From Solanum dulcamara (Eukaryota; Streptophyta; Magnoliopsida; Solanales; Solanaceae), in NCBI RefSeq assembly GCF_947179165.1, contig NC_077240.1:56306501-56370500 (forward strand): 64,000 bases of DNA, written 5' to 3'. This document shows positions 49,111 through 60,663 of the stretch, one piece after another (the first letter of the stretch is position 1; every line of letters starts with the position of its first letter). Below the pieces are notes generated by a model that had not been told where the DNA came from, did not search any database, and saw only the letters and a list, made by a program, of their open reading frames with translations. A program made the position numbers and the translations under genes.

Positions 49111-50189
49111 TGACATACATGATAAGATTATACCTTGTACGAGGATATGATACCATATATGATGATATGATAAAATGAAATGCATGATAGTACGATGACA
49201 TGTAAATATGAGGAAATGATTATGACACCAAGTTCACTAGCGGTCTAGGCATAGCATATGATGATATGTATGATTACATGTCCTAAGGTGCAGGTACAAT
49301 AATTTGTTAATTGTTATACTTGTCCCTTGAATCCCTACTTCAGTTATGGTCTTAGTTATGTGTTATTATGCTTTATATACTCAGTACATATATCGTACTG
49401 ATCCCTCGTACTTTGGGGGCTGCGTTTCATACCCGCAGGTACAGATGCTTATTTTGGAGATCCGTCAGCTTAGGAGTTCCTCTCAGCCATGTCGGCAGTG
49501 CTTCACAGTCTTGGAGCCTAATTTTTAATACTGGTCACTTAATGTATATATTTGTACATTCAGAGGTACGGCGGGGGCCCTGTCCCGCCATATGTTGCTG
49601 TCACTATTCTTAAAGGTCTGTAGACATATGAATGTAGGATGTTTGTGAGTTTATTTCGATTGTGCCTATACGGCATTTTGTAAATATTATTATGTTACAG
49701 CACCCTTGTAGGCTTGCATTCCCTTATGTGTTATGACACGAGTGAAAGAGGCCACACGCACACGAAAAAAGTTTTAACTCATTGGGTTTTTTTTTTATTT
49801 TGTGAGAAGTATCACCTTGTTCATAGTTCAATATGGCTACAACTGATAGGTAGGTATACGGGGGTCCAGGTCGAACCCTAGTCTCGGCCTATGAGATTGG
49901 GTCGTGACAATAAGAGTTTGCAGTACATCCTCAGTCAGAAAGAACTCAACCTGAGCTAGAGAAGATGGCCAGAGTTGCTCAAGGTTTATGACATGAGCAT
50001 TCTCTATCACCCAGGTAAAGCTAATGTTATTGTAGATGCTCTTAGCTGGTTGTCTATGGGTAGCACTACCCATATAAAAGAGGGAAATAAATAATTGGCT
50101 AAAGTGGTGCATAGATTAGCTCGATTAGGAGTTCAACTTGAGTAGAATAATGAAGGTGGAGCTAATGTTTAGAATGGGTCTACATCATC

Positions 50190-51657
50190 ACTTATGGCAG
50201 AGGTTAAAGAGAAGCACGACCAATATCATATCCTCCTTCAGTTGAAGGGAGTTTTTCGCAAACAAAAGGTGATGATATTCTCCAAAAGGGGAGATGGTAT
50301 GTTAAGGTACCAGAATACATTTTATGTCCCAAATGTTGATGATATCCGAGAAAGGATTGTGGAAGAAGCTCACAGTTCCAGATATTCTATTCATCCGGGT
50401 TCTACAAAGATGTATCATGACTTAAGAGAAGTCTATTGGTGGAGTGAAATGAAGAGAGATATCGCTGAATTTGTTTCCAAGTGTCTAAATTGCCAACAGG
50501 TTGAAGTTGAGCATCAAAGGCCATATTGGTTAGCTCAGAATATAGAGATTTCAGAATGGAAGTGGTAGATGATCAATATGAACTTTATATCAGCTTTATT
50601 GAGGTCCCAAAATCAGCATGATTCGATTTGGGTGATTGTGGATAGAATGACTAAATCAGCCCACTTCTTGGATGTTAAGACTACTGACACCACAGAGGAT
50701 TATTCAATATTGTATATTTGGGAGAATGTTAGATTGCATGGGGCTCCCTTGTCTATCATCTCACACAGAGGAGCTCAATTCACTTCCCAATGTTGGAGAT
50801 CTTTTCAGAAAGCACTAGGTTCAAAGGTGAATCTTAGTACAGTCTTTCATCCTAGACAGATGGCTAGGCAGAGTGCACTATTCAGACATTTGAAGATATG
50901 TTGAGGGCTGTGTACTTAACTTCAAAAGTAATTGGGATGACCATTTACCTCTTATTGAGTTTGCATACAACAATAGCTATCACGCAAGTATTCAGATGGC
51001 TCCTTACAAAGTATTTTATGGGAGGAGGTGTAGATCGCCAACTGTGTGGTTTGAAGTTGGTGAAAGTGATATAGTTGGGTCAGATGTTTTCACCAAGCTA
51101 TGGAAAAGGTGAAGGTGATTCGAGAGAGGCTGAAGATAGCCTAAAGAAACTAGAAATATTACACTAATATGAGGAGAAAAGACCTAAAGTCTGAAGTAAC
51201 TAATTAGGTGTACTTAAAAGTGTCACCCATGAAAGGTGTCATGAGGTTTAGGAAGAAGGGAAAGCTTATTCCCCGATACATTAGTCCCTACCAGATTGTG
51301 AGAAGGATTGGAAGTGTCGCTTATGAATTGGCATTGCCTTATCAGTTATCCACTATTCATCTGGTATTTCACATCTCGATGTTAAAGAAGTGCTTGGAAG
51401 ATCCTTCATTGGTAGTTCTCATTGACAATATTGGAGTAAAAGATACTCTGTCCTATGAAGAGATTCTAGTTCAAATCCTTGATCGTCAGGTTCGCAAGTT
51501 GAGGACCAAAGACATTGCCTTAGTCAAAGTCTTGTGGGGGAATCAATCTATTAAGGAATCCCCATGGGAAGATGAGAAAGATATGAAAGTTAGATACCCA
51601 CATCTTTCATGCCTAATAATGAGAGTGATAATGGTAATATCTCTATTCTTGACTTGA
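50190..51657 (+). pseudogene. Integrase of element 5
   Basis: Zinc-binding domain in 50300-50510 (EEAHSSRYSIHPGSTKMYHD, WWSEMKRD, C-LN-C). Core in 50569-50904: VIVDRMTKSAHF keeps the first Asp, but the second is lost (SIISHRGAQF, His for Asp) and the Glu region is frameshifted (QMARQSALF). The C-terminal domain 51208-51600 (RYISPYQIVRRIGSVAYELA, FHISMLKKCLEDPS) ends in a chromodomain-like tail with VKVLWGN and SPWEDE. Confidence 0.83.
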
Positions 51658-51797
51658 ACTGATTTGTATATTCTTGAGTCTGAATAATTAATTGTCTAGA
51701 TTGTTTGATTTGATTGATTAGTCAATTTGATTGATTCTGAATTGTTATTCTTGTCTTGAGTCCATTTCCAATGGCTCTTCATTCGAGGAGGAATAAT

Positions 51798-51810
51798 TCC
51801 AAGGGAGAGA
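51798..51810 (+). other. Polypurine tract of element 5
   Basis: AAGGGAGAGA directly before the 3' LTR. The same position in the minus-strand pol at 54189 reads AAGGTAGAGA. Confidence 0.65.
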
Positions 51811-53922
51811 TATTATTACACTCGGTAAAATTATAAAAATACCCTTAGATGAGAGATTGCTAATTTAACATATCTTCCTTAAATTTTTCGGTCAATCTGG
51901 AGCCAAAATACTGATGAGGGTAAAAAATTGTGTGGGAAAATGATCTTGGTTGAATTTTAGGCCAACCGGATCAAAAGATAAATTTTTGGAGTGAAGAGAC
52001 GAAAACAGAGAAGGATTGGACTTAATTCTATCCTAGTTATTTTCTATGGGGTTAGAATTAAATTAGAAAAATTTAGAATTAAATCAGAAAAATTTTGAAA
52101 CAAAATTGCACTATGAGGGAACCATTCCTCTTCGTGGAACCAGTCCCACGCATGTCCATTTTTCTGTTGATTTTATTCTTATGAAGGGGCATTCCAGTCT
52201 TTTCTCCACCCCTCCTATACTTACTCCATAACTGATTTAGGTCATTTTCAACATTAAAGGAGTTCCTAAATGCATTCCTAAGTCTTTTACGCTAATTTAA
52301 CTTAACAGGTAGGGCTAAGGAGTGCAGAAGAGGCTAGGGTTCAAAAGATTCAAGCAATATCTTGCAAGATTGATTATCCTATCTTCATCCCAGGTATGTA
52401 AAGCTAAACTAAAGCACGAAATTTGTTCTTCCATGTGCCCCAAGATTGTGAATGGTTGATTTGTGAATGTATTGAGTCCCCTAAATTATGATAGGTTGAT
52501 TTCTGAGTGAATTGAGTCCACATGATTGTGTTCTTGAGAATCTTCTTTAAACTTCACATATTTTTACATAATATTGCAAAATTGATGATTTCTATGATCT
52601 TATTCTTGAAAAACTGATTTTTGACTGTTTACTTCATAAATATCCATGATATTTTGACTAATATTGGATGAATACAATTAAGGATAGAGTGTAGAGCCTT
52701 AAACTTGTGAATGTATGATTGTGATTGGGATGTGAGCATGATGATAGTCTTGATGAAACTTGATTCTCTTTGCATCTTCATTATTGAACTAAATTGAATG
52801 GTTTCAACTAAATGTTGTCATAAATGATTGTCCCAACAACTCATAAATGAATTTTTTTGGAATGATTGGAAGATTGATTGCCCAAAAGGATTGATTGGAT
52901 AGAACCGATGAACTGATAAAAGGTCCATATGAGGCTTGTTCATTGGCTGATTGGGATTGATTATCTTATGAGTATTGAGTCTTGGGAGGAGTATTGAGCA
53001 CCGAATTAAGTAAGAGAAAGTAATAACTCGAACTCAATAACTACGTCACCAAATATAGGAGAGGATTGAATCGTTAAAGTCGGATGTTTCCTTATTTTAT
53101 TGTCCTAAAAAGATAGGACTCGATTGATTGTTGGATCCAGATTGGTAGATTTTTCCTTTATCCTGGCAAGGTATTCGACGGTTGTGGTAACAGTAACGAG
53201 CTTGTTGTACGATCACTAGAGCATAAGTGATTGTTGTCAAATAAGAGAAACTCCCATATAAGTCTTGGTAGTACTCTGATTTTGATTGGATTGGATTAGA
53301 TTGGATTGTATATGATTGGTCTCTGTCTAAACCTTACTCTTGATTAAGACATTACATCTTGATCGAGCTTCTTACTTCTTGATTTGAGTAATCTAAGTTG
53401 ATAGTATTCTACCTTATGCATGTTTCATTCTGCCATATTGCATACTCGTACATTCCACGTACTGACATCCATTTGGACTTGCATTGTTTCATGATGCAGA
53501 GATAGGTACTAGAGGTCTTCAACAAGCGCATCATTGAGGATCTATTCATATTTAGCTGATTGGTGAGTCCTCCCTATTTCAAGAGAAGGACACATTGGTC
53601 TTTCTAGCTTTTGAGTTTAGTTTTCTTCATTTGAATTGAGGTATCCATGAACTTATTATTGGCACCATTTAGATAATAATGATAAAGGCTTCATAGATTA
53701 GATTGTTGACTTGTTCATTCGTACTAGTCTTGTTGATTGGATTAAACAGATTGTTGGCCTTTAGCATTATTCTATAAGTAGTTATTTGATCAGATGAGTG
53801 AAGTCTTTCGTTGATGGAGAGTTGATTGAATGATTGTGTGAACAGGACAAGTGGTTCACTTGGGGACTAGCAATAGTCTCTGAGTGTCAGCCACGCCTAG
53901 GGTACCCTCCTAGGGCATGATA
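51811..53922 (+). repeat. 3' LTR of element 5
   Basis: About 2.1 kb, starting TATTATTACACTCGG (probably eroded) and ending GGCATGATA. Its 3' part matches 42676-43298. A GGGAACCATTCC / GTGGAACCAGTCCCACG motif pair lies at 52115-52155. No TSD found; the flank on the left is truncated. Confidence 0.75.
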
Positions 53923-54188
53923 GTTTCTTGGGGCCTTAGAGGAGGGGTCACCACGGAGGGCACTATGGTCTGCGGTGCTCACCACGATCCTTGGTCCCTC
54001 GTCATGGTCCCTTTCCTGCAGGTCTGAGTCTATGAATCTCCACCACAGTTGCTCACCACGGTTCGTGGTTCATACCACGGACCGTGATGGCCTTCTGTGG
54101 TCATCACTTGATAACAATTTTCTGCATTTCTTTGGGATTTCATCCTTTATTCCTCGTTTTAGAACTTTTCAACTTCCAAAGTCTTACA
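53923..54188 (-). repeat. LTR start fragment of element 4
   Basis: Minus strand begins TGTAAGACTTTGG at 54188, right after AAGGTAGAGATAT, so this is a 3' LTR start. CACCACGG and CCACGGACCGTG motifs recur between 53950 and 54105. It is cut at 53922 by the end of element 5. Confidence 0.65.
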
Positions 54189-54432
54189 ATATCTCTACCT
54201 TGGGAAAATTTGTCCTCGAATGAGAATCATTAGCACAGAAAAAGACAGAACACGAGGACTAGCAATCCAACATGAATACAATGTCACTTAAAATGCATAA
54301 AAAATGAGATCTTTAAGCTTAGCATAAAACATGACTTTAAAATTCAACTTCATGAACATGCATGCATATGAGGATTTAGGAAAATCTGAAACATAGGAAT
54401 CTTAAACATTTTAGTATGAATAATTTAGTACC

Positions 54433-55501
54433 TTAGGCTTGAGTAGAATGAAAGAGATTAGGGTAAAGTTTCATCATATCTACTTCCACTTCCCATGTAG
54501 AACTTTCAACTTGTTGATTCCTCCAAAGGACTTTAACGGATGAAACTTCATTGTTCCTCAATCTCTTAACTTGTTGGTCCAAAATTTCAACGGGGACCTC
54601 TTCATAAGTCAAGTTTTCTTCAACATCCACTACATCCAATGGGGAAATGGAACTAGGTCACCCACACACCTTCTCAACATAGACACATGGAACACCGGAT
54701 GAACCATGGACATTTCCAAAGGCAACTCCAACTTATAAGCATCCTTACCAACACGTCTCAAGATTCTATAAGGCCCTATATACCTAGGGATCAATTTCCC
54801 CTTCTTACCAAAACAAACTACACCCTTCGTGGGCAAAACCTTCAAGTACACCCAACCATCCATACTAAACTCAAGATCCCTTCTCCTAGTATTAGAATAG
54901 GACTTTTCACGACTTTGAGCCATCTTCAACCTTTCTCTGATGACTCTCACCTTCCCCAAAGCATCAAGTACAAAATTGGGACCCAACAAGGCCATCTCAA
55001 TTCTTTAGTGGTATCTATTATTATAGGCGAACTCAATAAGCGGTACATGGTCATCCCAACTTCCCTTGAACTCCAACAAACAAGCCCTTAACATATCCTC
55101 TAGTGTTTGAATTGTTCATTCAGCTTGCCCATCTGTTTAAGGATGGAATGTGGTACTTAGCTTCACTTTAGTACCAAGACCCCTTTGAAACGATCTCACC
55201 GACTTCCAAATATACAACTTAGCATAATCTCCGGCACTATAAGATGTTTTGACTAGCAAAAATTGAGCCGAGTTTGTCATTCTATCAACTATCAGATAAA
55301 TCAAGTCATGATGCTTTCGAGTACGAGGAAAACCCACTATGAAATCCTTATTCACATCTTCCCTTTTCAAAGTAGGGATTTTAATGTTTTGTGTTAGGCC
55401 ACCCGACCTTTGGTGTTTAGCCTTAACTTGTTGGCAATTTGGACATCAGCCACGAACCTTGCTATGTCCCTTTTCATGCCAACCCACCAATAAAACTCTT
55501 C
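54433..55501 (-). pseudogene. Integrase of element 4, right of its LTR
   Basis: Minus strand: DFIVGFPRTRKHHDLIYLIV with DRMTNSAQF (55350-55250, first Asp), then a direct step from AKLYIW to SFQRGLGTKVK (about 55195), which removes the second catalytic Asp, then STTFHPQTDGQAE. After a second small deletion (near 55005) come RDLEFSMDGWVYLKV, RYIGPYRILRRVGKDAYKLE and a tail with VKVLWRN. Its N-terminal part lies beyond the hAT element at 61436. Confidence 0.8.
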
Positions 55502-55552
55502 TAAGTCTCGGTATGGATGGCAGTGGTACCGGAACCGTGACATCCAATTCTG

Positions 55553-55900
55553 GTATTTAAAGTTTAAATTTCAAATTTTTAACTTTAAAAAATTAAAATT
55601 TTCAAAGTTTAAATTTTAAACTTTTAAAATTTAAAATTTTCAAAGTCTAAATTTCAAAATTTAAACATTTAAAGTTTAAATTTCAAATTTTAAAAGTTTA
55701 AAATTCAAATTTCGGACTTTTAAAGTTTGAATTTTTAAATTTTAAATTTCAAATTTGAAAAAAAAATGATTCTGAAAATTGAAGTTTAAACTTTTAAACT
55801 TTTAAAGTTTTAATGTTTCAAATATTTGGAAATTAAAAAACATGAAAAATACTTGAATTAAATTGAAGACAATAATTTTAAAAAAATACTTGAATTAAAT
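55553..55900. repeat. AAAGTTTAAA-type subterminal array of the hAT element
   Basis: About 300 bp made almost wholly of A/T with AAAGTTTAAA, AAATTTCAAA and their complements repeated every 15-25 bp. It lies just inside the left terminus. No similar array is seen at the right terminus, which instead has GGTACCGG-type motifs at 61270-61400. Confidence 0.75.
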
Positions 55901-56269
55901 TAAAGACAATAATTAAAAAAAATAAAGCGAATAGCCTATCATTTTATTTATAAAAAAAGTAAATAGTACAATTTATATTACAATTTATAAATATTTGAAG
56001 AGTGCCTAATCTACGCAACCACCTTCTAAGAAGGGTTCAGTTTTAATTAGGCCTAGAATTATATAATATTCGTACTCTCCAAACTAGTCTCGTCTTAATT
56101 CTTCTAACATTTCTCCAGTTGCTTTTTCCGAAAGTGGTGGTATAGCGTGTTCTTCCAACGCATCTATTCCGTCTTCACTTGAATCTGCCAAAATATTATC
56201 AACATCATATTCAAAATGGGCAGGTAGTGTCGGATGCTCAAAATTCCTACACACCGCATTAATCCAATC

Positions 56270-56958
56270 CCTAAATAATACTGATATCTCTAAGTTGTCG
56301 GTGCTAACAAATGCCTACGATCTCCTATATGAAATCTGACTGCACTAAAAGCTCCCTTCGAATCTACTGAAGATTTTTGAATAGCAAACAAATTTTGAAC
56401 AACCTGTTGAAGCTTTGGAATTGCCTTGCCGCGATTCCTCCACCAATTCAAAAGGTCGGGTTTTCCTTCTGCAACCTTAATGCTTTGTGTTCCCTGATTA
56501 TGATATTCATCAAAATCATTTTTTTCGTTAGAAGTAAGTCCTAGATAATTTTCTAACATATATTTAATATTATCTAATAATTTTTTAACATATCATTAAT
56601 AGTATCTTTAGAATATTTACACTTAGATGTTTTGGGTTCTTCTTGATGTACTACTTTGTTTAAAATAGTAGAATTATATAAGCCATATAATTTTCTAGCT
56701 TTATTTTTAATACTATATTTAACAAAGGATAAACTAGGTTCTTCATAATCTTTAATACCTAAATTTTAATAATTTGTTTCAACCATAAGTGATGCACTAA
56801 TTTCTTTGTATGATGGATTTAATAAACAAGTAGTTAAATAAATTTGAGGAATAAAAAAAATATTTTTTAAATTTTTCAATCATCTTAGCAATAGAATCTT
56901 TAAATCTTTGTTTATTTTGATAGTCATAAAATTTAGTCGAAATTGCACGAATATTTGA
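56270..56958 (-). pseudogene. hAT transposase C-terminal part
   Basis: KPDLLNWWRNRGKAIPKLQQ, then AIQKSSVDSKGAFSA (56460-56340) is the hAT dimerisation domain (usual LLNWWK and SVASESAFS). Upstream, [20 protein letters not shown] (56945-56880) belongs to the preceding helical region. Stops lie between. The remainder of the gene is beyond the LTR insertion. Confidence 0.85.
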
Positions 56959-56963
56959 TAAAA

Positions 56964-59030
56964 TGTCACGACCTGGCCCCTCGGGCCATGCGGGCACCCA
57001 ATATACACCCTAAGTAGGAGAACCTTTAACCCTTTATATAAGAACAGTTGCAGAATTTAAAACAAACTTGGATAAATTAAACAAAATTTCTAAGAAAACT
57101 ATATTAAAGACCAACTTATAAAATTATACAAAATCCCCTAAGGATACTAATCTAAGCAGGTACAAGAGCTACTAAGAGTAGAAATAAAATAAGAGACCAA
57201 TTCCACCAAGATAAGGGGCAAATAGAAGATGTTGGATGATCGTCTTCATCTTCAACTAAGAGATATAACTGGCCATTCAACCAAACTATACCAAGTGGCA
57301 TAGCAGGAGTAGTATCAGTACAAACAACATGTATTGGTAAGCATCATCGTTCAATCTGATACTCACCGCATAATATATGAACAGAGAAATAAGAGATATC
57401 ATACTAATTAAACTTCCTCAATTTATTCACTCCAGCCCAATACGTGCACTCCTTATTCTCACCCTTAGGTATTCACCACCCTAAACAACACAGTTCCCCC
57501 ACCACCCTAGTCACAACTTAAAAACTTATGGGTTAGGGACCCACCCCACTATTACTCCATCACCGCAATAGTCCCCACCTAGCAACCTTAACCGTTCAAT
57601 GATTTCGCCCAAGCCTCACTAGTAGGTCTAATTGTCTCACAACATAAAGCATATCCATATCACAACTACACTCTCCAACTCACCTGAGTTCTAGATATCC
57701 ACTACCCCTACCTCAGTTATTCATGGAAATCACCATGGTAACACTCTTTGGCAACTAGAAACCTCAACTTCTAAGTGTATAAATATAGAATACGATTATA
57801 CCATATAGATCATATCCAGGCTTAATGGGGCCCATTCTCTTACCCACCAATCAGTGTATTGATGATCATAATTTTTTATATCTAGCACACCTCAACTCAA
57901 GAGTTCATTCATAGTTCTTAGTCTATGGCTCATCTACCACTAACCTTATTATTACACGAAAATACATATATCATCAGGTCCTCTCATGAGACCATCCACA
58001 CACACATACTTGGCCCTCTCAGGGGACCCAATTTAATCATATTTGTGTCGAAATGTGATACTAGATCCAAGAATGTGTCAGAACGTGACACTCGATCTAA
58101 ATACGTGTTGGAACGTGACACTCGATCCATATATGTGTCAGAATGTAACACCCGATCTAACATGCCACATTCACAATTATATTTAGTATTCACAATATTT
58201 ATATCACCAAGAATAGGTTCATCACAAAAATAAGCTAGCAAGAGGTCATTTATATAAGGACTAACCAGTTACCCTTATCTATACATGTTTAGGCATATCA
58301 TAAGTAGCTCAATCACACATTTAAGACAATTCCTGGAATAATCAACGTCCACACTAACAAAACTTACAGGTCTAATCTCAAAATCTACTAGTTTTACTTT
58401 TTTGTACCATATTCTATGCCCGATATAAATTAACCAGCTGCACACAAAAATATCACAATCAATAACTTCTCAATTTACTGCAGCACATGTCTACCCAGGT
58501 CACATTCAAATTTGAACCTATCACAACCGGATCTCTGCCCGTAACCCATGACCCACAACTTAGTATATGAATTCTCATTAATTTTCTTTCTATATTACAT
58601 AGTAGGTATAGATGAACTTCTCATAAAAGAGAAGTCGAGCCTACCTGGTCGCCAAGCATTCGCGGAGAGATAACACTACTGAAATGAATTGGTTTCAGAT
58701 GTTCCATGGGCAATACCAAATTGAATTCAACGGTTTGAAGCCTTCCAAAGGCTAAGATTCCGTCCCCTCCTCTTCTTCATTCAAGAGCAACCTCTTTGGA
58801 GGGTTTTGTAGAAACCCTCGCCTCTAACTCACACTTAGGAGAAGTGGAGAAAATAAGAAATTCGTGACTTAAGTTATGTCCCACGACCTCCCTCTCTAGT
58901 GGCCATATTCTCGCTCTGGCGACACCACCGGGTCAGGAGCATCTCGCTTTAGCAGGATAGTGGGACCCACTCAATCCATATTCTTGTGATTCCTTTTTAA
59001 TCAAAATTAACGACAATTCAGATCTTTACA
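56964..59030 (-). mobile_element. Solo LTR nested in the hAT element
   Basis: 2,067 bp, plus-strand edges TGTCACGACC and TCTTTACA, that is TGTAAAGA...GGTCGTGACA on the minus strand, flanked by perfect TAAAA repeats (56959-56963 and 59031-59035). No interior or coding. It splits the transposase between its RNase H-like region and its dimerisation domain. Not clearly the same family as the other LTRs here. Confidence 0.9.
58045..58164. repeat. 30-bp tandem repeat, four units
   Basis: Units start at 58045, 58075, 58105 and 58135, each GTGT(C/T)(A/G/T)GAA.GTGA.AC(C/T).GATC.A-like. They differ at several positions, mostly transitions. An open frame through them encodes a 10-residue repeat by chance of length. 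Confidence 0.9.
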
Positions 59031-59035
59031 TAAAA

Positions 59036-59916
59036 TAGAAAAAATAGTAGGGTAATAAAGTCTAGAAATTTATTTTTTAGTTAAGTAAAAAACTTTTAAA
59101 AATTCTACAAGTTCTTTTACGTCATCTCAGTCTATTTTTGATAGTCTACAATCCATCTCTGTGTTATGGGCATTCCAAGCCTTTTGCAAAGGTTTTCTAT
59201 ATTCATAAGATACCTTAAGCACTTCATATAAAGAATTCCACCTAGTAACAAAAGTTTTTGGAATTTTTTTATATGGAAGACTAAATTCATGGCACCTATT
59301 TTCAAATTCTTTACGTCTAGATTTTACTTAAGATTTAAAAATAAAATGACATGCAGCTTCACATTTAAAACAACCATTGTTATACATTTATATATCATAT
59401 CTAACAATTAAATTATATATATGTTTAGCACATCTAATATAAAAACCATCATCATAAATAGGGCTAAGTACACTTTTCAAAATATCACTAGTAAATGTAT
59501 TATTAGAAGCGTTGTCTAAAGTGACACTCATTATTTTATTAGTTATTTCAAATAATTCTGTAAGTCCTAAAATAGTTTGAGAAATATAAGCACTGGTTTT
59601 TAAAACTTCACATCTTTTGTAACCCAAAATATATTTTTGTAAATTATAATTTTCATCAATCCAGTGATCGATAATTGTAAAATAATTATTATCATTTATA
59701 CTACGGTCCATATCAGAGGTTATAGATATTCTACATAATTAAATAAACAACAAAGATAATAAAAATATTGACCTCAATAATCAAAAATGGCCTTTTTAAT
59801 AGTGTTTCTTGAAAACCATTAAATGATGGATTATACACTAATCTAATATAATGAATAAAACTTGGATTTTCACCAAAACTAAAAGGCAATCCAGTAACAA
59901 CAATCATTTTAGCCAA
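59036..59916 (-). pseudogene. hAT transposase RNase H-like part
   Basis: Minus strand: [16 protein letters not shown] (59915-59870), [20 protein letters not shown] (59665-59605), VTLDNASNN (59525-59500; the Asp of DNASNN is a catalytic residue in hAT enzymes), [14 protein letters not shown] (59440-59400), and [12 protein letters not shown] (59245-59210), the conserved hAT RWNST-type motif. Stops and at least one frameshift (near 59730) separate them. Confidence 0.85.
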
Positions 59917-60099
59917 TTCTTCTAGATCTCTTTCCCAACTATATGATCGATGTGTACTAGGGCCAGAAATATTAGAAGGGTTTAATGTCGATTATACCAT
60001 GTTAGAGCCTCCTACTCCCACAGATGCATCAGGAAGGGATGTACCATTTTTTATTGTCTCCGTTGTTGCATTATCTTCCAAAAATTCTCTTTTACAACA

Positions 60100-60663
60100 A
60101 CCCATAAAATAATTTCATAAATGTCTTGTACCACCAGCCTTTCCTGCATTTTAATGGTTTATGACATATTTACATTTATTACAAATTGATTGAGTTTTAT
60201 CTTCACTTTGAGTCATAAATTTCCAAACTTTTTTATGTTCACGCTTAGACTTAGCTCTACTAGGATGTATAGGGGGAGCGGAAGCGGGAGCAGGAGTGGA
60301 AGTAGGAACGGGAGCGGGAGCACAAAAAGGACTAGTAGCCGTAGGTGGATCAGTTTTATCATCATCAAAAGTATCAATATCATCATTCACTACATTATCA
60401 TCATCGTCATTATCTAGTGATTCATCAAAATTACCATATCTTCTATCTAAAAATTCATGGTCTAATTGAGCATTACTATCAATATCAAAATAAGTTTCAT
60501 TTACATGCGTATAATCATACATACTAATACGTAATGGTGGTTGTGGAGTTTTAGATTTAGAAGAACTACCACCAAATTTAGTTTTTCCAGTTAAAATATT
60601 AGCAACACTACCCAAAATTAATTTTTTACCTTTTCTTGAAATATTTTTGTCACTGAAATCCAT
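60100..60663 (-). pseudogene. hAT transposase N-terminal part with BED finger
   Basis: Opens with MDFSDKNIS at 60663. Residues ~85-105 are Asp-rich, ~110-132 a Pro/Ala-rich run. A BED-type zinc finger starts near residue 145 (KKVWKFMTQ, then CNKCKYVINH) and is cut by a stop after residue 170; the expected His ligand follows in frame as GGTRHL. A second stop follows that. Confidence 0.8.

Larger units (their letters stand above)
46452..49909 (+). mobile_element. Solo LTR of the long-LTR family
   Basis: 3,458 bp, TGTTACACC...GTCGTGACA, flanked by perfect ATAAG repeats (46447-46451 and 49910-49914). The start matches the minus-strand LTR starts at 16777 and 23285 (ACTCTT..., 'aagttccttagacattat'). 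There is no interior, so it formed by LTR-LTR recombination or from a single-LTR insertion. It is about 650 bp longer than its relatives, mainly in 48700-49270. Confidence 0.92.
46190..50090 (+). pseudogene. RNase H of element 5, split by a solo LTR
   Basis: The left part carries [20 protein letters not shown] (46257-46315) and ends ...FTNHK at 46451 (TDHK expected). The right part resumes after 49914 with SLQYILSQKELNLS, the next residues in related elements. The 46452-49909 insertion sits between them with its duplicated ATAAG. Confidence 0.82.
42676..53922 (+). mobile_element. Ty3/gypsy element 5, plus strand, with nested solo LTR
   Basis: Truncated 5' LTR (42676-43298), exact primer site, gag, protease, RT, RNase H (split by a solo LTR), integrase, polypurine tract and a 2.1 kb 3' LTR. 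The 5' LTR corresponds to the last ~610 bp of the 3' LTR. It is the best preserved pol of the window but still carries many stops. Confidence 0.85.

Noticed and set aside
58045..58164. CRISPR-like array
   Set aside because: Units are contiguous diverged tandem repeats with no spacers, in plant nuclear repeats.
57925..58233. Open frame with a ten-residue repeat
   Set aside because: It is the translation of a 30-bp minisatellite inside a non-coding LTR.
60190..60417. Gly/Ser/Arg-rich plus-strand frame
   Set aside because: It is the antisense of the Pro/Ala-rich and Asp-rich part of the hAT transposase.
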